64,000 bases of DNA from contig NZ_FTPQ01000003.1 in NCBI RefSeq assembly GCF_900156435.1, positions 310,001 to 374,000 of the forward strand, written 5' to 3'. Shown here in pieces: positions 33,251 to 41,775 of this stretch; position 1 is the first letter of the stretch, and every line of letters begins with the position of its first letter. The notes below the pieces were generated by a model. It was not told the DNA's origin. It was given only the letters and a program-made list of their open reading frames with translations, and ran no database searches. A program made the translations under genes and the position numbers. Origin of the DNA: Microbacterium sp. RU1D (lineage in GTDB: Bacteria; Actinomycetota; Actinomycetes; Actinomycetales; Microbacteriaceae).

Positions 33251-33808
33251 TCAGCGCCGCAGCAGCCGACGCCCCACGGCGACGACCCCGAACGCCCCGA
33301 GGACCCAGGGACCGGCGACCAGCAGCGGGTCGATCCACTGATGACGGGCGTCCGCGCGTCCGCGGCGGTCACCGAGGGGCGACCAGTGACGCTCGGCGAG
33401 GACGCCGGTCTCGGTGATCGGGTTGTCGGGATGCCGCGACAGCAGCGATCGCAGGTGCGCACCCCCGGCATCCACGCGGTCGGCCGCGAGCAGGAGCAGC
33501 CAATGGGCGGCGCGGGCCTCGCTGAAACGGGAGTAGGAGTAGCGGCGGATCGCGCCCGAGACGCCGTGCAAAGGCTGGGCCGTCCCGAAAACGGGCGTGA
33601 GCCGGCCGTGCTCGATGGACCGCTCGCGGCCGCCGGGGGGTTCGGGCTGCTCGTCGGGAAAATCCCAGTGGGCGTTGAGGTCCTGCGCCTGCTCCTTCGG
33701 GTGCGACGGGCGGTCGGCCGGATCGAGGTCGGCACCCCAGCCGGGGATGCGGGCGCGCAGCTGCTCCGCGCTCGGCGGGGGCGTGGGCTTGTCGGCGGTG
33801 TAGGCCAT
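33251..33808 (-). CDS. Hypothetical protein with C-terminal TM
   Basis: A 185-residue protein. A Pro/Asp-rich N-terminus (PTPPPSAEQLRARIPGWGADLDPADRP) and a helical middle (SRFSEARAAHWLLLLAADRVDAGGAHLRSLLSRHP) precede one TM helix (about 158-178) with an RRLLRR cap. No family recognised. It begins 14 bp after the alcohol dehydrogenase stop, so it is probably the last gene of that operon. Confidence 0.7.
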   Translation of the reverse strand: MAYTADKPTPPPSAEQLRARIPGWGADLDPADRPSHPKEQAQDLNAHWDFPDEQPEPPGGRERSIEHGRLTPVFGTAQPLHGVSGAIRRYSYSRFSEARAAHWLLLLAADRVDAGGAHLRSLLSRHPDNPITETGVLAERHWSPLGDRRGRADARHQWIDPLLVAGPWVLGAFGVVAVGRRLLRR

Positions 33809-33822
33809 GATCGTCGCTCCTC

Positions 33823-34971
33823 TCAGGCGTTCGGCGGCAGGATGGCGGCCTTCACGAGACCGTCGATCTTGGCCGAGACCATGTGGTATCCCTCGGCGAT
33901 GTGCTCGAGGGGGATGCGGTGGGTGATGAGTTCGCGGGGCGAGACGTGCCCCGCACGGATGTGTTCGAGCAGGCGCGGCCACTGGCGCGCGACCGGGGCC
34001 TGATTCGTGTGGATGGTCAGGCCCTTGTTCATCGCGTCGCCGAACTTCACGGCGGTGAAGAGGGGACCGTACGCGCCCATGACCGAGACGGTGCCGCCCT
34101 TGCGGACGGAGTCGATCGCCCAGTTGAGGGCGACGGGCGACCCCGCCTGCAGCTTGAGCTTCGCCCCGGTGAGGTGCTGCAGGAAGTGGCCGTCGGCCTC
34201 GGCGCCGACCGCGTCGATCACGACGTCGGCCCCCAGCCAGTCGGTCTGCTTCTTCAGCTCGACCACGATGTCCTGGTGCTCCCGGTAGTCGAGCGTCTCG
34301 GCGAGCGCGAACGACCGGGCCATCTCGAGGCGCGCGTCGATCTGGTCGACGACGATGACCCGCCCGGCGCCCATGAGCCACGAGGAGCGCGCCGCGGCCA
34401 GGCCGACCGGCCCCGCGCCGAACACCACGACGGTGTCGCCCTCGACGATGTCGCCGAGCTGCGCGCCGAAGTACCCGGTCGAGAAGGCGTCAGTCAGCAG
34501 GAGGGCGTCCTCGTCGTGCAGCCAGTCGGGGATCACCCGCGGCCCCACGTCGGCGAACGGCACGCGCACCATCTCGGCCTGGCCGCCGTCGTAGCCGCCC
34601 GCGGTGTGCGAGTAGCCGTAGATGCCGCCGACCGCCGTGGCGTTGGCGTTGACGTTGTGGCAGTTGCTCAGCAGGCCGCGCGCACAGAAGAAGCACGTGC
34701 CGCACGCGATGTTGAACGGCACCATCACCCGGTCGCCGACCGTGAGGTTCTGCACCGACGAACCGACGTCGACGACGCGGCCGATGAACTCGTGGCCGAA
34801 GGTGTGGCCCACCCGGGTGTCGGGGATCATGCCGTGGTACAGGTGCAGGTCGGATCCGCAGATCGCCGCCCGCTCGACGCGCACGATCGCATCGTTGGGA
34901 TGCTCGATGCGCGGATCGGGCTTGTTCTCGACGCGGACCTTGTACGGTCCCCGGTAGGTCATCGCTCTCAT
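33823..34971 (-). CDS. Zinc-dependent alcohol/formaldehyde dehydrogenase
   Basis: A 382-residue medium-chain dehydrogenase. The catalytic zinc region is CGSDLHLYHG with GHEFIGRV; the structural zinc loop is CGTCFFCARGLLSNC. The Rossmann motif is VFGAGPVGLAAARSS. The closest family resemblance is to glutathione-independent formaldehyde dehydrogenase and FdhA-like enzymes. ATG 34971 (MRAMTYRG) has GGAGAG upstream; an inner Met at 34962 is an alternative. It lies 79 bp downstream of the metallo-hydrolase and probably in one operon with it. Confidence 0.9.
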   Translation of the reverse strand: MRAMTYRGPYKVRVENKPDPRIEHPNDAIVRVERAAICGSDLHLYHGMIPDTRVGHTFGHEFIGRVVDVGSSVQNLTVGDRVMVPFNIACGTCFFCARGLLSNCHNVNANATAVGGIYGYSHTAGGYDGGQAEMVRVPFADVGPRVIPDWLHDEDALLLTDAFSTGYFGAQLGDIVEGDTVVVFGAGPVGLAAARSSWLMGAGRVIVVDQIDARLEMARSFALAETLDYREHQDIVVELKKQTDWLGADVVIDAVGAEADGHFLQHLTGAKLKLQAGSPVALNWAIDSVRKGGTVSVMGAYGPLFTAVKFGDAMNKGLTIHTNQAPVARQWPRLLEHIRAGHVSPRELITHRIPLEHIAEGYHMVSAKIDGLVKAAILPPNA

Positions 34972-35050
34972 GCGTTCTCTCCTCGTCGGTCGTGGGCTCT
35001 GGTCGGGTGGGGGCTCCGGTCCGCGGCTCGCGGGCCGGGTCGGCCCCCGG

Positions 35051-35824
35051 TCAATGCGCCCCGGTTGCGCGCGCGTCGAGCACGGCGTGTTCGACCCCGG
35101 CCGTCCAGGGGTCGCCGTGACCGGGGAGCAGCGTGCCGGCGCGGGTCTCGGTGAGCGCGGCGAGCACGCTGAGCGCCGTCGCGCTGTCGGCCGTGGCCGC
35201 GCGGGCGACGATCTGCGGGCCCGCGCGCCCGGTGTACGGGTCGAGGGTGACGAGCGCGTCGCCCGTGAAGAGCAGGTCGCGGTCGGGCAGGTGAAAGGCG
35301 GTGTGGCCGTAGGTGTGGCCGGGCGTCGCGATCGGGACGAGACCGCCTCGCAGGGGCTCGCCGGGCCGGATGTCGCCGAGCGCGTCGCCTCCCCGGACGG
35401 AAAGGGCCCCCGCGCGGGCCATCTTGGCGAGGGCCGGGATGCCGCCGGGGTGGCGGAGCGGATAGAGGAGGCGCGAGGTCTCGCGGTCGTAGCGGTAGGG
35501 ATGCCGCACGAGCGGCACGTCGGCTTCGTGCACGTGGATCGGGACGCGGTGTGCGCGCTGCAGGCGGTCGACGGTGCCGACATGGTCGAAGTGGCCGTGC
35601 GTCAGAACGACCGACACCAGGTCGTCGGGACCGGAGCGGTGGGCGGCGAGGGCCGCCACGAGGTAGGGCCAGGATCGCGGCAATCCCGCGTCGATGAGGA
35701 TCAGACCGTCATCGGTGGCGACGAGGTAGCTGTTGGTGAGGGCGCGCGTGATCATCAGCACGCCGTCGGCGACCTCCCTCACACCGTCGGGCGTGCGCCC
35801 GGGTTCCGCGTGTGCACTCGACAT
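35051..35824 (-). CDS. Metallo-beta-lactamase-fold hydrolase
   Basis: A 257-residue MBL protein. The signature metal motif is THGHFDHVG, with later His in TPGHTYGHTAF and the Asp in FTGDALVT. ATG 35824 has GGAGG nine bases upstream. Such stand-alone hydrolases include glyoxalase II and lactonases. The position with a formaldehyde/alcohol dehydrogenase hints at detoxification of a thioester or aldehyde conjugate. Confidence 0.88.
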   Translation of the reverse strand: MSSAHAEPGRTPDGVREVADGVLMITRALTNSYLVATDDGLILIDAGLPRSWPYLVAALAAHRSGPDDLVSVVLTHGHFDHVGTVDRLQRAHRVPIHVHEADVPLVRHPYRYDRETSRLLYPLRHPGGIPALAKMARAGALSVRGGDALGDIRPGEPLRGGLVPIATPGHTYGHTAFHLPDRDLLFTGDALVTLDPYTGRAGPQIVARAATADSATALSVLAALTETRAGTLLPGHGDPWTAGVEHAVLDARATGAH

Positions 35825-35908
35825 GCCGCACACCCTCCGCGCGGGAACGGCGGACCGCACACGGGGTTGCGGGGGCGCGGAGGTGCTGTTATCGCGGCGT
35901 GCCGACGT

Positions 35909-35946
35909 CAACCCCCTCGGCCGCGCCGGGACGCACCGCTTAGCGT
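35909..35946 (+). promoter_or_regulatory. Shared bipartite stress motif, site 4
   Basis: GTCAACCCC (CAACCCC 35909-35915), 23 nt, CTTAGCGT (35939-35946), 75 bp upstream of the SDR at 36021. Confidence 0.6.
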
Positions 35947-36020
35947 CGTCCACACGCACGCAGCAGACACGCACGCTGTGCACGCGCGGAGCCGCCACGG
36001 CCCGCCGCAGAGGGGACAGC

Positions 36021-36911
36021 ATGGGTCAGGTCGTCGTCGTCACCGGTGGTTCCCGAGGGATCGGACGGGCGGCGGCCCTCCGCTTCGCCCGACGCGGCGC
36101 CCGGCTCGTGCTCGTCGCGCGCGACGAGGTCGCTCTCGCCGCGGCCGCCGAGGAGTGCCGCCGCCGCGGGGCCGAGGTGCTGACCCTGTCGATCGACCTC
36201 TCCACTCCCGATGGACCGAAACGAGCGGCGGATGCCACGATCACCCGTTTCGGACGGATCGACGTGTGGGTGGGCTCGGCGTCGGTGTTCTCGTACGGCT
36301 CGGTGGAGGACACCCCCGACGCGGTGCGCGACCGGGTGATCGAGACGAACCTTCTCGGGCACATGCGCGCCGCGCGCGCCGTGCTTCCGCACTTCCGCGC
36401 GGGCGGGGGCGGCACGATCGTCTTCGTCGGCTCGCTCTATTCGCAGGTGGCCGGGCCCTACGTCTCGTCGTACGTCGCCGCGAAGCACGGTCTGCTCGGC
36501 TTCGCGCGGTCACTGCGGCAGGAGATGCTCGCGCACCGCGGCATCCGGGTGAAGGTCGTGCTGCCGGCGAGCATCGACACCCCGATCTACCAGCGCGCGG
36601 CGAACTACACCGGGAGGATGGCCTTCCCGCTCCCGCCCGTGGTCGCGGCGGACCGCGTCGCGCGCGCGATCGTGCGGGTGACCCGCGGGCCCCGGCACGA
36701 GGTCGGTGTCGGTGCCGCGCAGTTCGTGACCCGTCCGCTGCAGTTCCTCGCGCCGCGGGTCTACGACCGCTTCATCCGCGCGTTGCAGCACATCCTCGGC
36801 CTCCGCCGGCGCCCCGTCGGACCCACGCCCGGCGCGGTGCTCGAGCCGCAACACGACCCCGGCGCGGTCAGCGGCGGCTGGGGCCGGGTGCCGCTGCGGC
36901 GCCCGCGCTGA
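36021..36911 (+). CDS. SDR-family oxidoreductase
   Basis: A 296-residue classical-type SDR: VVVTGGSRGIGRAAALRFARRGA (cofactor TGGSRGIG), then SLYSQVAGPYVSSYVAAKHG with catalytic Ser, Tyr and Lys. A C-terminal extension of about 60 residues is rich in Arg and Pro. This pattern matches actinobacterial SDRs annotated as SDR family NAD(P)-dependent. GAGGGG precedes ATG 36021. It carries an upstream copy of the shared motif. Confidence 0.9.
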   Translation: MGQVVVVTGGSRGIGRAAALRFARRGARLVLVARDEVALAAAAEECRRRGAEVLTLSIDLSTPDGPKRAADATITRFGRIDVWVGSASVFSYGSVEDTPDAVRDRVIETNLLGHMRAARAVLPHFRAGGGGTIVFVGSLYSQVAGPYVSSYVAAKHGLLGFARSLRQEMLAHRGIRVKVVLPASIDTPIYQRAANYTGRMAFPLPPVVAADRVARAIVRVTRGPRHEVGVGAAQFVTRPLQFLAPRVYDRFIRALQHILGLRRRPVGPTPGAVLEPQHDPGAVSGGWGRVPLRRPR

Positions 36912-36974
36912 CGCGCCCACCCCGTCGCATCCTGCCTCCCGCTTTCCACGCCGCGCACGCCGCCCTCACCGCTC

Positions 36975-37125
36975 GAGTGTCCATGACACGCCGCGCGCAG
37001 AGCGGACAGGCGGCGTGTCCTGGAGACTCAACAGCTTCCGCCACTCGGCCCATGCCGCCCTCTGCCACTCGAGTGTCCAAGACACGCCGCGCGCAGAGCG
37101 GGCAGGCGGCGTGTCCTGGACACTC
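36975..37125. repeat. Two 55-nt palindromic repeats
   Basis: Copies at 36975-37029 and 37071-37125. Each starts GAGTGTCCA, has GACACGCCGC opposite GCGGCGTGTC, and ends TGGAGACTC or TGGACACTC, so each folds into a long hairpin. The copies differ at only a few positions and share a CGCCCTC flank. They look like REP or MITE-like elements unrelated to the 25-bp family. Confidence 0.85.
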
Positions 37126-37140
37126 GGCAGCGTCCCGCCC

Positions 37141-37156
37141 GGGGGGGGGGGGGGGG
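37141..37156. repeat. Poly-G tract (16 G) followed by AG repeats
   Basis: Sixteen consecutive G, preceded by CCCGCCC and followed by AGAGAGAG. It is either a natural homopolymer or an assembly/base-calling artefact; see findings. Confidence 0.9.
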
Positions 37157-37205
37157 AGAGAGAGCACGACGGGGCAGCATGCCCGGCATCCGGCATCGAA
37201 CAGCC

Positions 37206-37775
37206 TCAGGCGGCCGTCTCGAACCCCTCGCGCTGCGTGTTCTCGTCGGCGACCCGCACACCCCAGCGATAGGCGAGCTTGCCGCCGAGCCAGCCCGAGA
37301 CGCTGAGCCCGGCGGAGGCGACGACGCTGAGCGCGAAGGCGACGACCGGCACCCGCGCGAGATCGAGCGCCCGCACGACCAGGCTGACGGAGAACAGCAC
37401 CATCGCGGTGACGTTGATGACAAGGTGGGTGAGGGCCGTCCGCCGGGCCGGCGTCCCGCGAGGGATGCGCGACAGGTCGAGCAGACCGAGCACCGACGCA
37501 CCCACGGCTCCGCCGAGACCGATCGCGATGAGCCAGCGCGACCCGGTCGCGTACGCCCGGGGATCATCGGCGGCGAGACCCAGGAGATCGAACACGAGGC
37601 TCGAGGACCACGCCCCGATGGGGATGGTCACCGCGACCGGGTGGAAGGGGTGCCCGTAGGGACCCGCCACGATCGCGCGCGGCACCTTGGCCGCACGCAT
37701 CGCGGGGAAACTCGCTCCGCTCCGCGGCGCCGAGACCGTCGAGGGCCCCGGCGCCGCGGCATCCATCCCGCTCAT
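37206..37775 (-). CDS. DUF2231-type membrane protein
   Basis: A 189-residue membrane protein. Four TM helices follow the motif GHPFHPVAVTIPIGAW, the DUF2231 signature (conserved His pair near the first TM). The family is of unknown function and is often found near redox or catalase genes. Its start overlaps the Mn-catalase stop by 4 bp (ATGA), so the two are co-translated. Confidence 0.85.
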   Translation of the reverse strand: MSGMDAAAPGPSTVSAPRSGASFPAMRAAKVPRAIVAGPYGHPFHPVAVTIPIGAWSSSLVFDLLGLAADDPRAYATGSRWLIAIGLGGAVGASVLGLLDLSRIPRGTPARRTALTHLVINVTAMVLFSVSLVVRALDLARVPVVAFALSVVASAGLSVSGWLGGKLAYRWGVRVADENTQREGFETAA

Positions 37776-38653
37776 TCCTTGTGCAGCGCGTCCTGCGCGC
37801 GGCCCGCGAGCTTCTCGACGGTGTTCGGCAGCTCGGTGGTGCCGTAGAACCGCGCGTCGGGGTGCGTGGGCGGGGGCATCGGCACGCCCGCGGGGGGCTC
37901 GGGCAGGTACGAGAACTCGCCCTTGCCGTCGGGGGTCGGTCCCGACGCCCACGTGCCGTCGCCGGCCTGGGTGCCGTTGCTGAAGTTGATGTACTGGTAC
38001 GACACGTCGCGGTCCTCCTTGTCGAGGGGGAAGTTGCTCGGCACGGGGAGCTTCTCGTAGCCCTCGGCCTGGAGTTCGGCGGCCGCGGCCGCCCACTGGT
38101 TCTGGTGCATCGTGTCGCGGGCGAGCAGGAAGGCGAGCAGGTCCTTCACCCCGTGGTCGTCGGTCTGGTGGTAGAGCCGCGCGACCTGCACGCGCCCCTG
38201 CATCTCGGCGTTCGCATTGGCGGTGAAGTCGGCGAGGAGGTTGCCGCTCGCCGTGATGAAGCTCCCCTGCCAAGGGTTGCCCATCGAGTCGACGGGGCGG
38301 GCGCCGGCGCCTGCGACGATGCCGTGCTGGATGTCGGTTCCACCGACGACGGCCGCGACGGTGGGGTCGTTCTGCACGGCCTCCTCGGTGATGCCGAGCG
38401 GGGCCTTCTCGAGCAGCTGGGCGATCATGATCGCGAGCATCTCGACGTGGCCCATCTCTTCGGCGCCGATGCCGAACACCAGGTCGCGGTACTTGCCGGG
38501 CATGTGCATGTTCCACGCCTGGAACTGGTACTGCATCGCGACGGAGATCTCGCCGTACTGTCCGCCGAGCACCTCCTGCAGCTTGCGGGCGTAGACCGCG
38601 TCGGGCTTGTCGGGGGTGGCGCTGTGCTGGAGTTCCTGCCGATGGAAGTACAT
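37772..38653 (-). CDS. Manganese catalase
   Basis: A 293-residue non-haem catalase (2 H2O2 to 2 H2O + O2). The four-helix bundle carries the di-Mn ligands: Glu in GEISVAMQYQFQAW, Glu/His in EEMGHVEML, Glu in NAEMQGRVQVARLY, and His near TDDHGVKDLL. The C-terminal strand region (YLPEPPAGVPMPPP) matches the family. AAGGAG precedes ATG 38653. It forms an operon with the DUF2231 gene. A GCAACCCCC half-motif lies upstream but without a clear second half. Confidence 0.94.
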   Translation of the reverse strand: MYFHRQELQHSATPDKPDAVYARKLQEVLGGQYGEISVAMQYQFQAWNMHMPGKYRDLVFGIGAEEMGHVEMLAIMIAQLLEKAPLGITEEAVQNDPTVAAVVGGTDIQHGIVAGAGARPVDSMGNPWQGSFITASGNLLADFTANANAEMQGRVQVARLYHQTDDHGVKDLLAFLLARDTMHQNQWAAAAAELQAEGYEKLPVPSNFPLDKEDRDVSYQYINFSNGTQAGDGTWASGPTPDGKGEFSYLPEPPAGVPMPPPTHPDARFYGTTELPNTVEKLAGRAQDALHKE

Positions 38654-38783
38654 GTCTCTCCTTCGTCGTGGGGATGCCGACCGGGGGGCCCGGCATCGAT
38701 TGCCACGAAACGCGCGCTGAGGGGGGTCCGGCACGGGGGTTGCGGGCGGCGAGGGTGGGGTGCACAATCGCGCGCCCGAGCTC

Positions 38784-38810
38784 TTGGCACTCTCACCCCG
38801 AGAGTGCTAA
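38784..38810 (+). promoter_or_regulatory. CIRCE element (HrcA operator)
   Basis: TTGGCACTC-N9-GAGTGCTAA, one mismatch from the CIRCE consensus. It lies 83 bp before hsp20. HrcA represses heat-shock genes through this element. Confidence 0.92.
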
Positions 38811-38821
38811 TCTACTCTCGA

Positions 38822-38842
38822 GTTGAGCGCAGGTGACTCAAC
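38822..38842 (+). promoter_or_regulatory. HAIR element (HspR operator)
   Basis: GTTGAGC-N7-ACTCAAC agrees with the HspR-associated inverted repeat (CTTGAGT-N7-ACTCAAG) except at the outermost pair and one inner base. It starts 12 bp after CIRCE, so hsp20 should be under dual HrcA/HspR control. Confidence 0.8.
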
Positions 38843-38893
38843 TTCCCGAACACCCGGGTGCCTCATCCGGACCGATCGAAAAGGAGAACGACC

Positions 38894-39349
38894 ATGGCCA
38901 CTTACGACCCCTTCCGCGACCTCGACCGCCTCGCGTCGACGCTCCTCGACGCCCGCCGCGGCGGTGGTCCGCGACGGATGCCGATGGACCTGTACCGCGA
39001 CGGCGACCACTACGTGCTCGCGGCCGACCTGCCGGGTGTCGACCCCGGGTCGGTCGACATCGACGTCGACGGTCAGCTGCTCACGATCCGCGCCGAGCGC
39101 ACCCTCGGCTCCGGCGAGGGCGTGAAGTGGATCACGCGCGAACGCGAGACGGCATCCTTCGTCCGACAGCTCAACCTCGGCCAGGGCATCGACACCGAGG
39201 GCATCAGCGCCGCCTATCGCAACGGTGTGCTCTCCGTCACCATCCCGGTCAGCGAGAAGGCGAAGCCGCGCCGCATCGCGGTCTCGACCGACGACGGCGA
39301 CGGGGTGATCGAAGCCCACGAGAGCACGCCGCAGCCGATCGAGCAGTGA
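38894..39349 (+). CDS. Small heat-shock protein Hsp20
   Basis: A 151-residue alpha-crystallin-type chaperone. The N-terminal PFRDLDRLAS precedes the alpha-crystallin domain (residues about 30-130), with YVLAADLPGVDPGSVDIDVDG and the GVLSVTIPVSE C-terminal motif, including the IxI-like V-T-I. AAGGAG precedes the ATG. Monocistronic between CIRCE/HAIR and a strong terminator. It holds unfolding proteins during heat and other stress. Confidence 0.95.
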   Translation: MATYDPFRDLDRLASTLLDARRGGGPRRMPMDLYRDGDHYVLAADLPGVDPGSVDIDVDGQLLTIRAERTLGSGEGVKWITRERETASFVRQLNLGQGIDTEGISAAYRNGVLSVTIPVSEKAKPRRIAVSTDDGDGVIEAHESTPQPIEQ

Positions 39350-39360
39350 CGCAGACCGGG

Positions 39361-39392
39361 CGAGGGAGCGATCCCACTGGATCGCTCCCTCG
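39361..39392 (+). terminator. Perfect 14-bp hairpin terminator
   Basis: CGAGGGAGCGATCC, CACT loop, GGATCGCTCCCTCG, 12 bases after the hsp20 stop. It is perfect over 14 pairs. Confidence 0.9.
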
Positions 39393-39455
39393 CCCGGGCA
39401 CCTTCGGTTGTCAAGGGTCTCGAACAAGCACCTCTCCCTGACGCACAGTTCCAGG

Positions 39456-40526
39456 GTGTCCGCCGCCCTGACCTCGCCCCTGCCCCCCGCGTCGATCGAC
39501 GACGCCGGGATCGCTTCCGCTCCGTTCAGCCCCCGCGGACCCGTGAGCGCAGCCGTGCTGGGCCACCTCGTCGACGGCGTCGCCAACGGGCACACCGCGC
39601 TTGCCGATGCGGCGGTGGCCGAAACCTCCGACATCGAACGCGACGACGACCTCCAACTCGCGCTGTTCGCCCTCTACGCCTCGTCATACGGATCGATCGC
39701 GGCCTTCCGCGCCGAACTCGAATGGGACCCTGCGCTCATCGCCACGCGGCGCGTGATCGAGTCGGCTTTCGAGGCCTCGCTGCGCGCGAGCGTGACCGTC
39801 CCGGATTCCCCCGCCCCCACCGCGGACGCCGTGGCCCGCGCGCTCTTCGCCCTGACCGGCACCGAGGGCGGTCCCAGCCTCTCGCGCCACCTCGCTCGCA
39901 AAGCGACGCTCGACCAGGCGCACGAATTCCTCGTGCACCGGACCGTCTACACGCTGCGCGAAGCGGATCCGCACTCGTGGGCCATCCCCCGCCTGACCGG
40001 TCGCCCCAAGGCCGCGCTCGTCGAGATCCAGTCCGACGAGTACGGCGCCGGTCGCCCCGACCGCGTGCACTCGACCCTCTTCGCGCGGGCCGTCCGCGGC
40101 GCGGGACTCACCGACGAGTACGGCGCTTACATCGACGACGTGCCGGCCGTGACCCTCGCCTCGCACAACACGATGTCGATGTTCGGGCTCAACCGCCGTC
40201 TCCTCGGCGCAGTCGTCGGTCATCTCGCCGCATTCGAGATGACCTCGTCGATCCCCAACCGGCTCTACGCCGAGGGCCTGCGACGGCTCGGCTTCGGCGA
40301 CGACGTCTGCGAGTACTTCGACGAGCACGTCGAGGCCGACGCGGTGCACGAGCAGATCGCCGGGCACGACCTCGCCGGTGCGCTGGCCGAGGATCGACCC
40401 GACCTGCTCGGCGACATCCTGTTCGGCGCCGCCGCCTGCCTCGAGGTCGACGACCGCGTCGGCCGGCACATGCTCGACGCGTGGTCGCGCGGTGCGTCGT
40501 CGCTGCGCGCGGAGGACGAGCGTTGA
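39456..40526 (+). CDS. Haem-oxygenase-fold iron-containing redox enzyme family protein
   Basis: A 356-residue helical protein. Features match the iron-containing redox enzyme (haem-oxygenase-like, HDO) group: ALVEIQSDEYGAGRPDRVHS with conserved Glu/Asp, then LGAVVGHLAAFEMTSS, and the DVCEYFDEHVEADAVHEQIA segment with acidic/His metal ligands. GTG 39456 is the likely start; the N-terminus is not well fixed and a TTG at 39408 is possible. The stop overlaps the CDGSH start. Members act as diiron oxygenases or desaturases, so this is probably an oxidoreductase; substrate unknown. Confidence 0.75.
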   Translation: MSAALTSPLPPASIDDAGIASAPFSPRGPVSAAVLGHLVDGVANGHTALADAAVAETSDIERDDDLQLALFALYASSYGSIAAFRAELEWDPALIATRRVIESAFEASLRASVTVPDSPAPTADAVARALFALTGTEGGPSLSRHLARKATLDQAHEFLVHRTVYTLREADPHSWAIPRLTGRPKAALVEIQSDEYGAGRPDRVHSTLFARAVRGAGLTDEYGAYIDDVPAVTLASHNTMSMFGLNRRLLGAVVGHLAAFEMTSSIPNRLYAEGLRRLGFGDDVCEYFDEHVEADAVHEQIAGHDLAGALAEDRPDLLGDILFGAAACLEVDDRVGRHMLDAWSRGASSLRAEDER

Positions 40527-40723
40527 ACGACAACCGCGTCACCATCACGGCCTACCCCGATGGACCGCTTCTCGTACGCGGCGACGCGCACCTCGTGACG
40601 AGCGACGGCGCGGAACTCCCCCGCACCCGCCGCACAGTGGCTCTATGCCGCTGCGGCCTGTCGACCATCAAGCCGCTCTGCGACGGAACCCACAAGGCGT
40701 CGGGTTTCCGCACCGACGAGTAA
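40523..40723 (+). CDS. CDGSH-type [2Fe-2S] protein
   Basis: A 66-residue mitoNEET-type protein. The cluster motif is CRCGLSTIKPLCDGTH (Cys-Cys-Cys-His ligands), preceded by TAYPDGPLLVRGDAHL. TTG at 40523 overlaps the upstream stop (TTGA), so it is co-translated with the haem-oxygenase-fold protein and may deliver electrons or iron to it. It ends 13 bp before a glycosyltransferase. Confidence 0.88.
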   Translation: MNDNRVTITAYPDGPLLVRGDAHLVTSDGAELPRTRRTVALCRCGLSTIKPLCDGTHKASGFRTDE

Positions 40724-40736
40724 CGCGCCGCCGACG

Positions 40737-41699
40737 ATGCGTCTCGACGCCGAATACGTGCTGCCGCTGCGATGGAGTGACGACACCGACCTCGACGACC
40801 TCACGAACTACCTCGACGGCCTCGTGCAGTGGATCGACGTGACCGTGGTCGACGGCTCACCGCCCGCGCTCTTCGCCGCGCATGCGCGGGCCTTCCCTCG
40901 CGCGGTGCGCCATGTCGCGCCGCACCCGGTCGCCCACGGCAACGGCAAGGCCTGCGGCGTGGTCACCGGGCTCGCGCTCGCCCGGGGCGAAAGAGTGGTG
41001 ATCGCCGACGACGACGTGCGCCACGACCGCGCGAGCCTGCTCGCTCTCCTGTCCGACCTGTCGGACGCCGATCTGGTCGCGCCGCAGAACGTGTTCGCCC
41101 CCGCGCCCTGGCACGCCCGCTGGGACACGGCGCGGTCGCTGGTGAACCGCGGCCTCGGCCGCGACTTCCCGGGCACCTACGCCCTGCGGTGCGCGGCCCT
41201 CCCCGATGGCTATGACGTGAACGCGCTCTTCGAGAACCTCGAGATGGAGCGCACGGTCCTCGCCCGCGGCGGTCGCGTGCGGCATCGCCGCGACCTCTAC
41301 GTCCGTCGACTCCCCCCGGACGCGCGCCGGTTCTTCTCCCAGCGGGTACGGCAGGCCTACGACAGCCTGGCTCAGCCCGCGCGGATGTGCACCGAGCTCG
41401 CGCTGGCACCCGCGGTCCTCCTGGTGCGCGGGCGACCCGGCATCCTGTGCCTCCTGGCCGCACTGGCCGTCGCGGTCGCCGAGAGGGGGCGCCGGCGCGA
41501 TCACGGCGGGGCCGTCTACCCCCGCACCGCAGCCCTGTGGGCACCCGCCTGGGCCGCGGAACGGGCGATCACGAGCTGGCTCGCGCTCGCGCTCCGTCTC
41601 CGCGGCGGGGTGGTGTACGCCGGTCGACGCATGCGCCGGGCGGCCACGCCCGCGCGCGTCCTTCGGCGACGGGTCGCGGAAGGACACGACGGTGCGTGA
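40737..41699 (+). CDS. GT2-type glycosyltransferase with C-terminal membrane segment
   Basis: A 320-residue protein. The N-terminal Rossmann-like domain has VTVVDGSPPALF and the nucleotide-sugar Asp motif VVIADDDVRHD; NLEMERTVLARGGRVRHRRDL resembles the GT2 acceptor region. Hydrophobic stretches from about residue 225 on suggest membrane association. It is probably the third gene of the redox operon (13-bp spacing). Donor and acceptor unknown. Confidence 0.75.
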   Translation: MRLDAEYVLPLRWSDDTDLDDLTNYLDGLVQWIDVTVVDGSPPALFAAHARAFPRAVRHVAPHPVAHGNGKACGVVTGLALARGERVVIADDDVRHDRASLLALLSDLSDADLVAPQNVFAPAPWHARWDTARSLVNRGLGRDFPGTYALRCAALPDGYDVNALFENLEMERTVLARGGRVRHRRDLYVRRLPPDARRFFSQRVRQAYDSLAQPARMCTELALAPAVLLVRGRPGILCLLAALAVAVAERGRRRDHGGAVYPRTAALWAPAWAAERAITSWLALALRLRGGVVYAGRRMRRAATPARVLRRRVAEGHDGA

Positions 41700-41730
41700 G
41701 CGCAGGGACGCGATCGGCGCCCATCCGCGC

Positions 41731-41766
41731 GACGCCCCGACCACCGCACGCGGTGATCGGGGCGTC
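41731..41766. terminator. Hairpin between convergent genes
   Basis: GACGCCCCGACCACCG pairs with CGGTGATCGGGGCGTC (one G-U). It serves the GT2 operon and the convergent acidic-protein gene. Confidence 0.75.
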
Positions 41767-41775
41767 GAGAGCGGA

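Noticed and set aside
38709..38742. Full stress motif upstream of Mn-catalase
   Set aside because: GCAACCCCC is present on the minus strand, but the second half is missing at the fixed distance.
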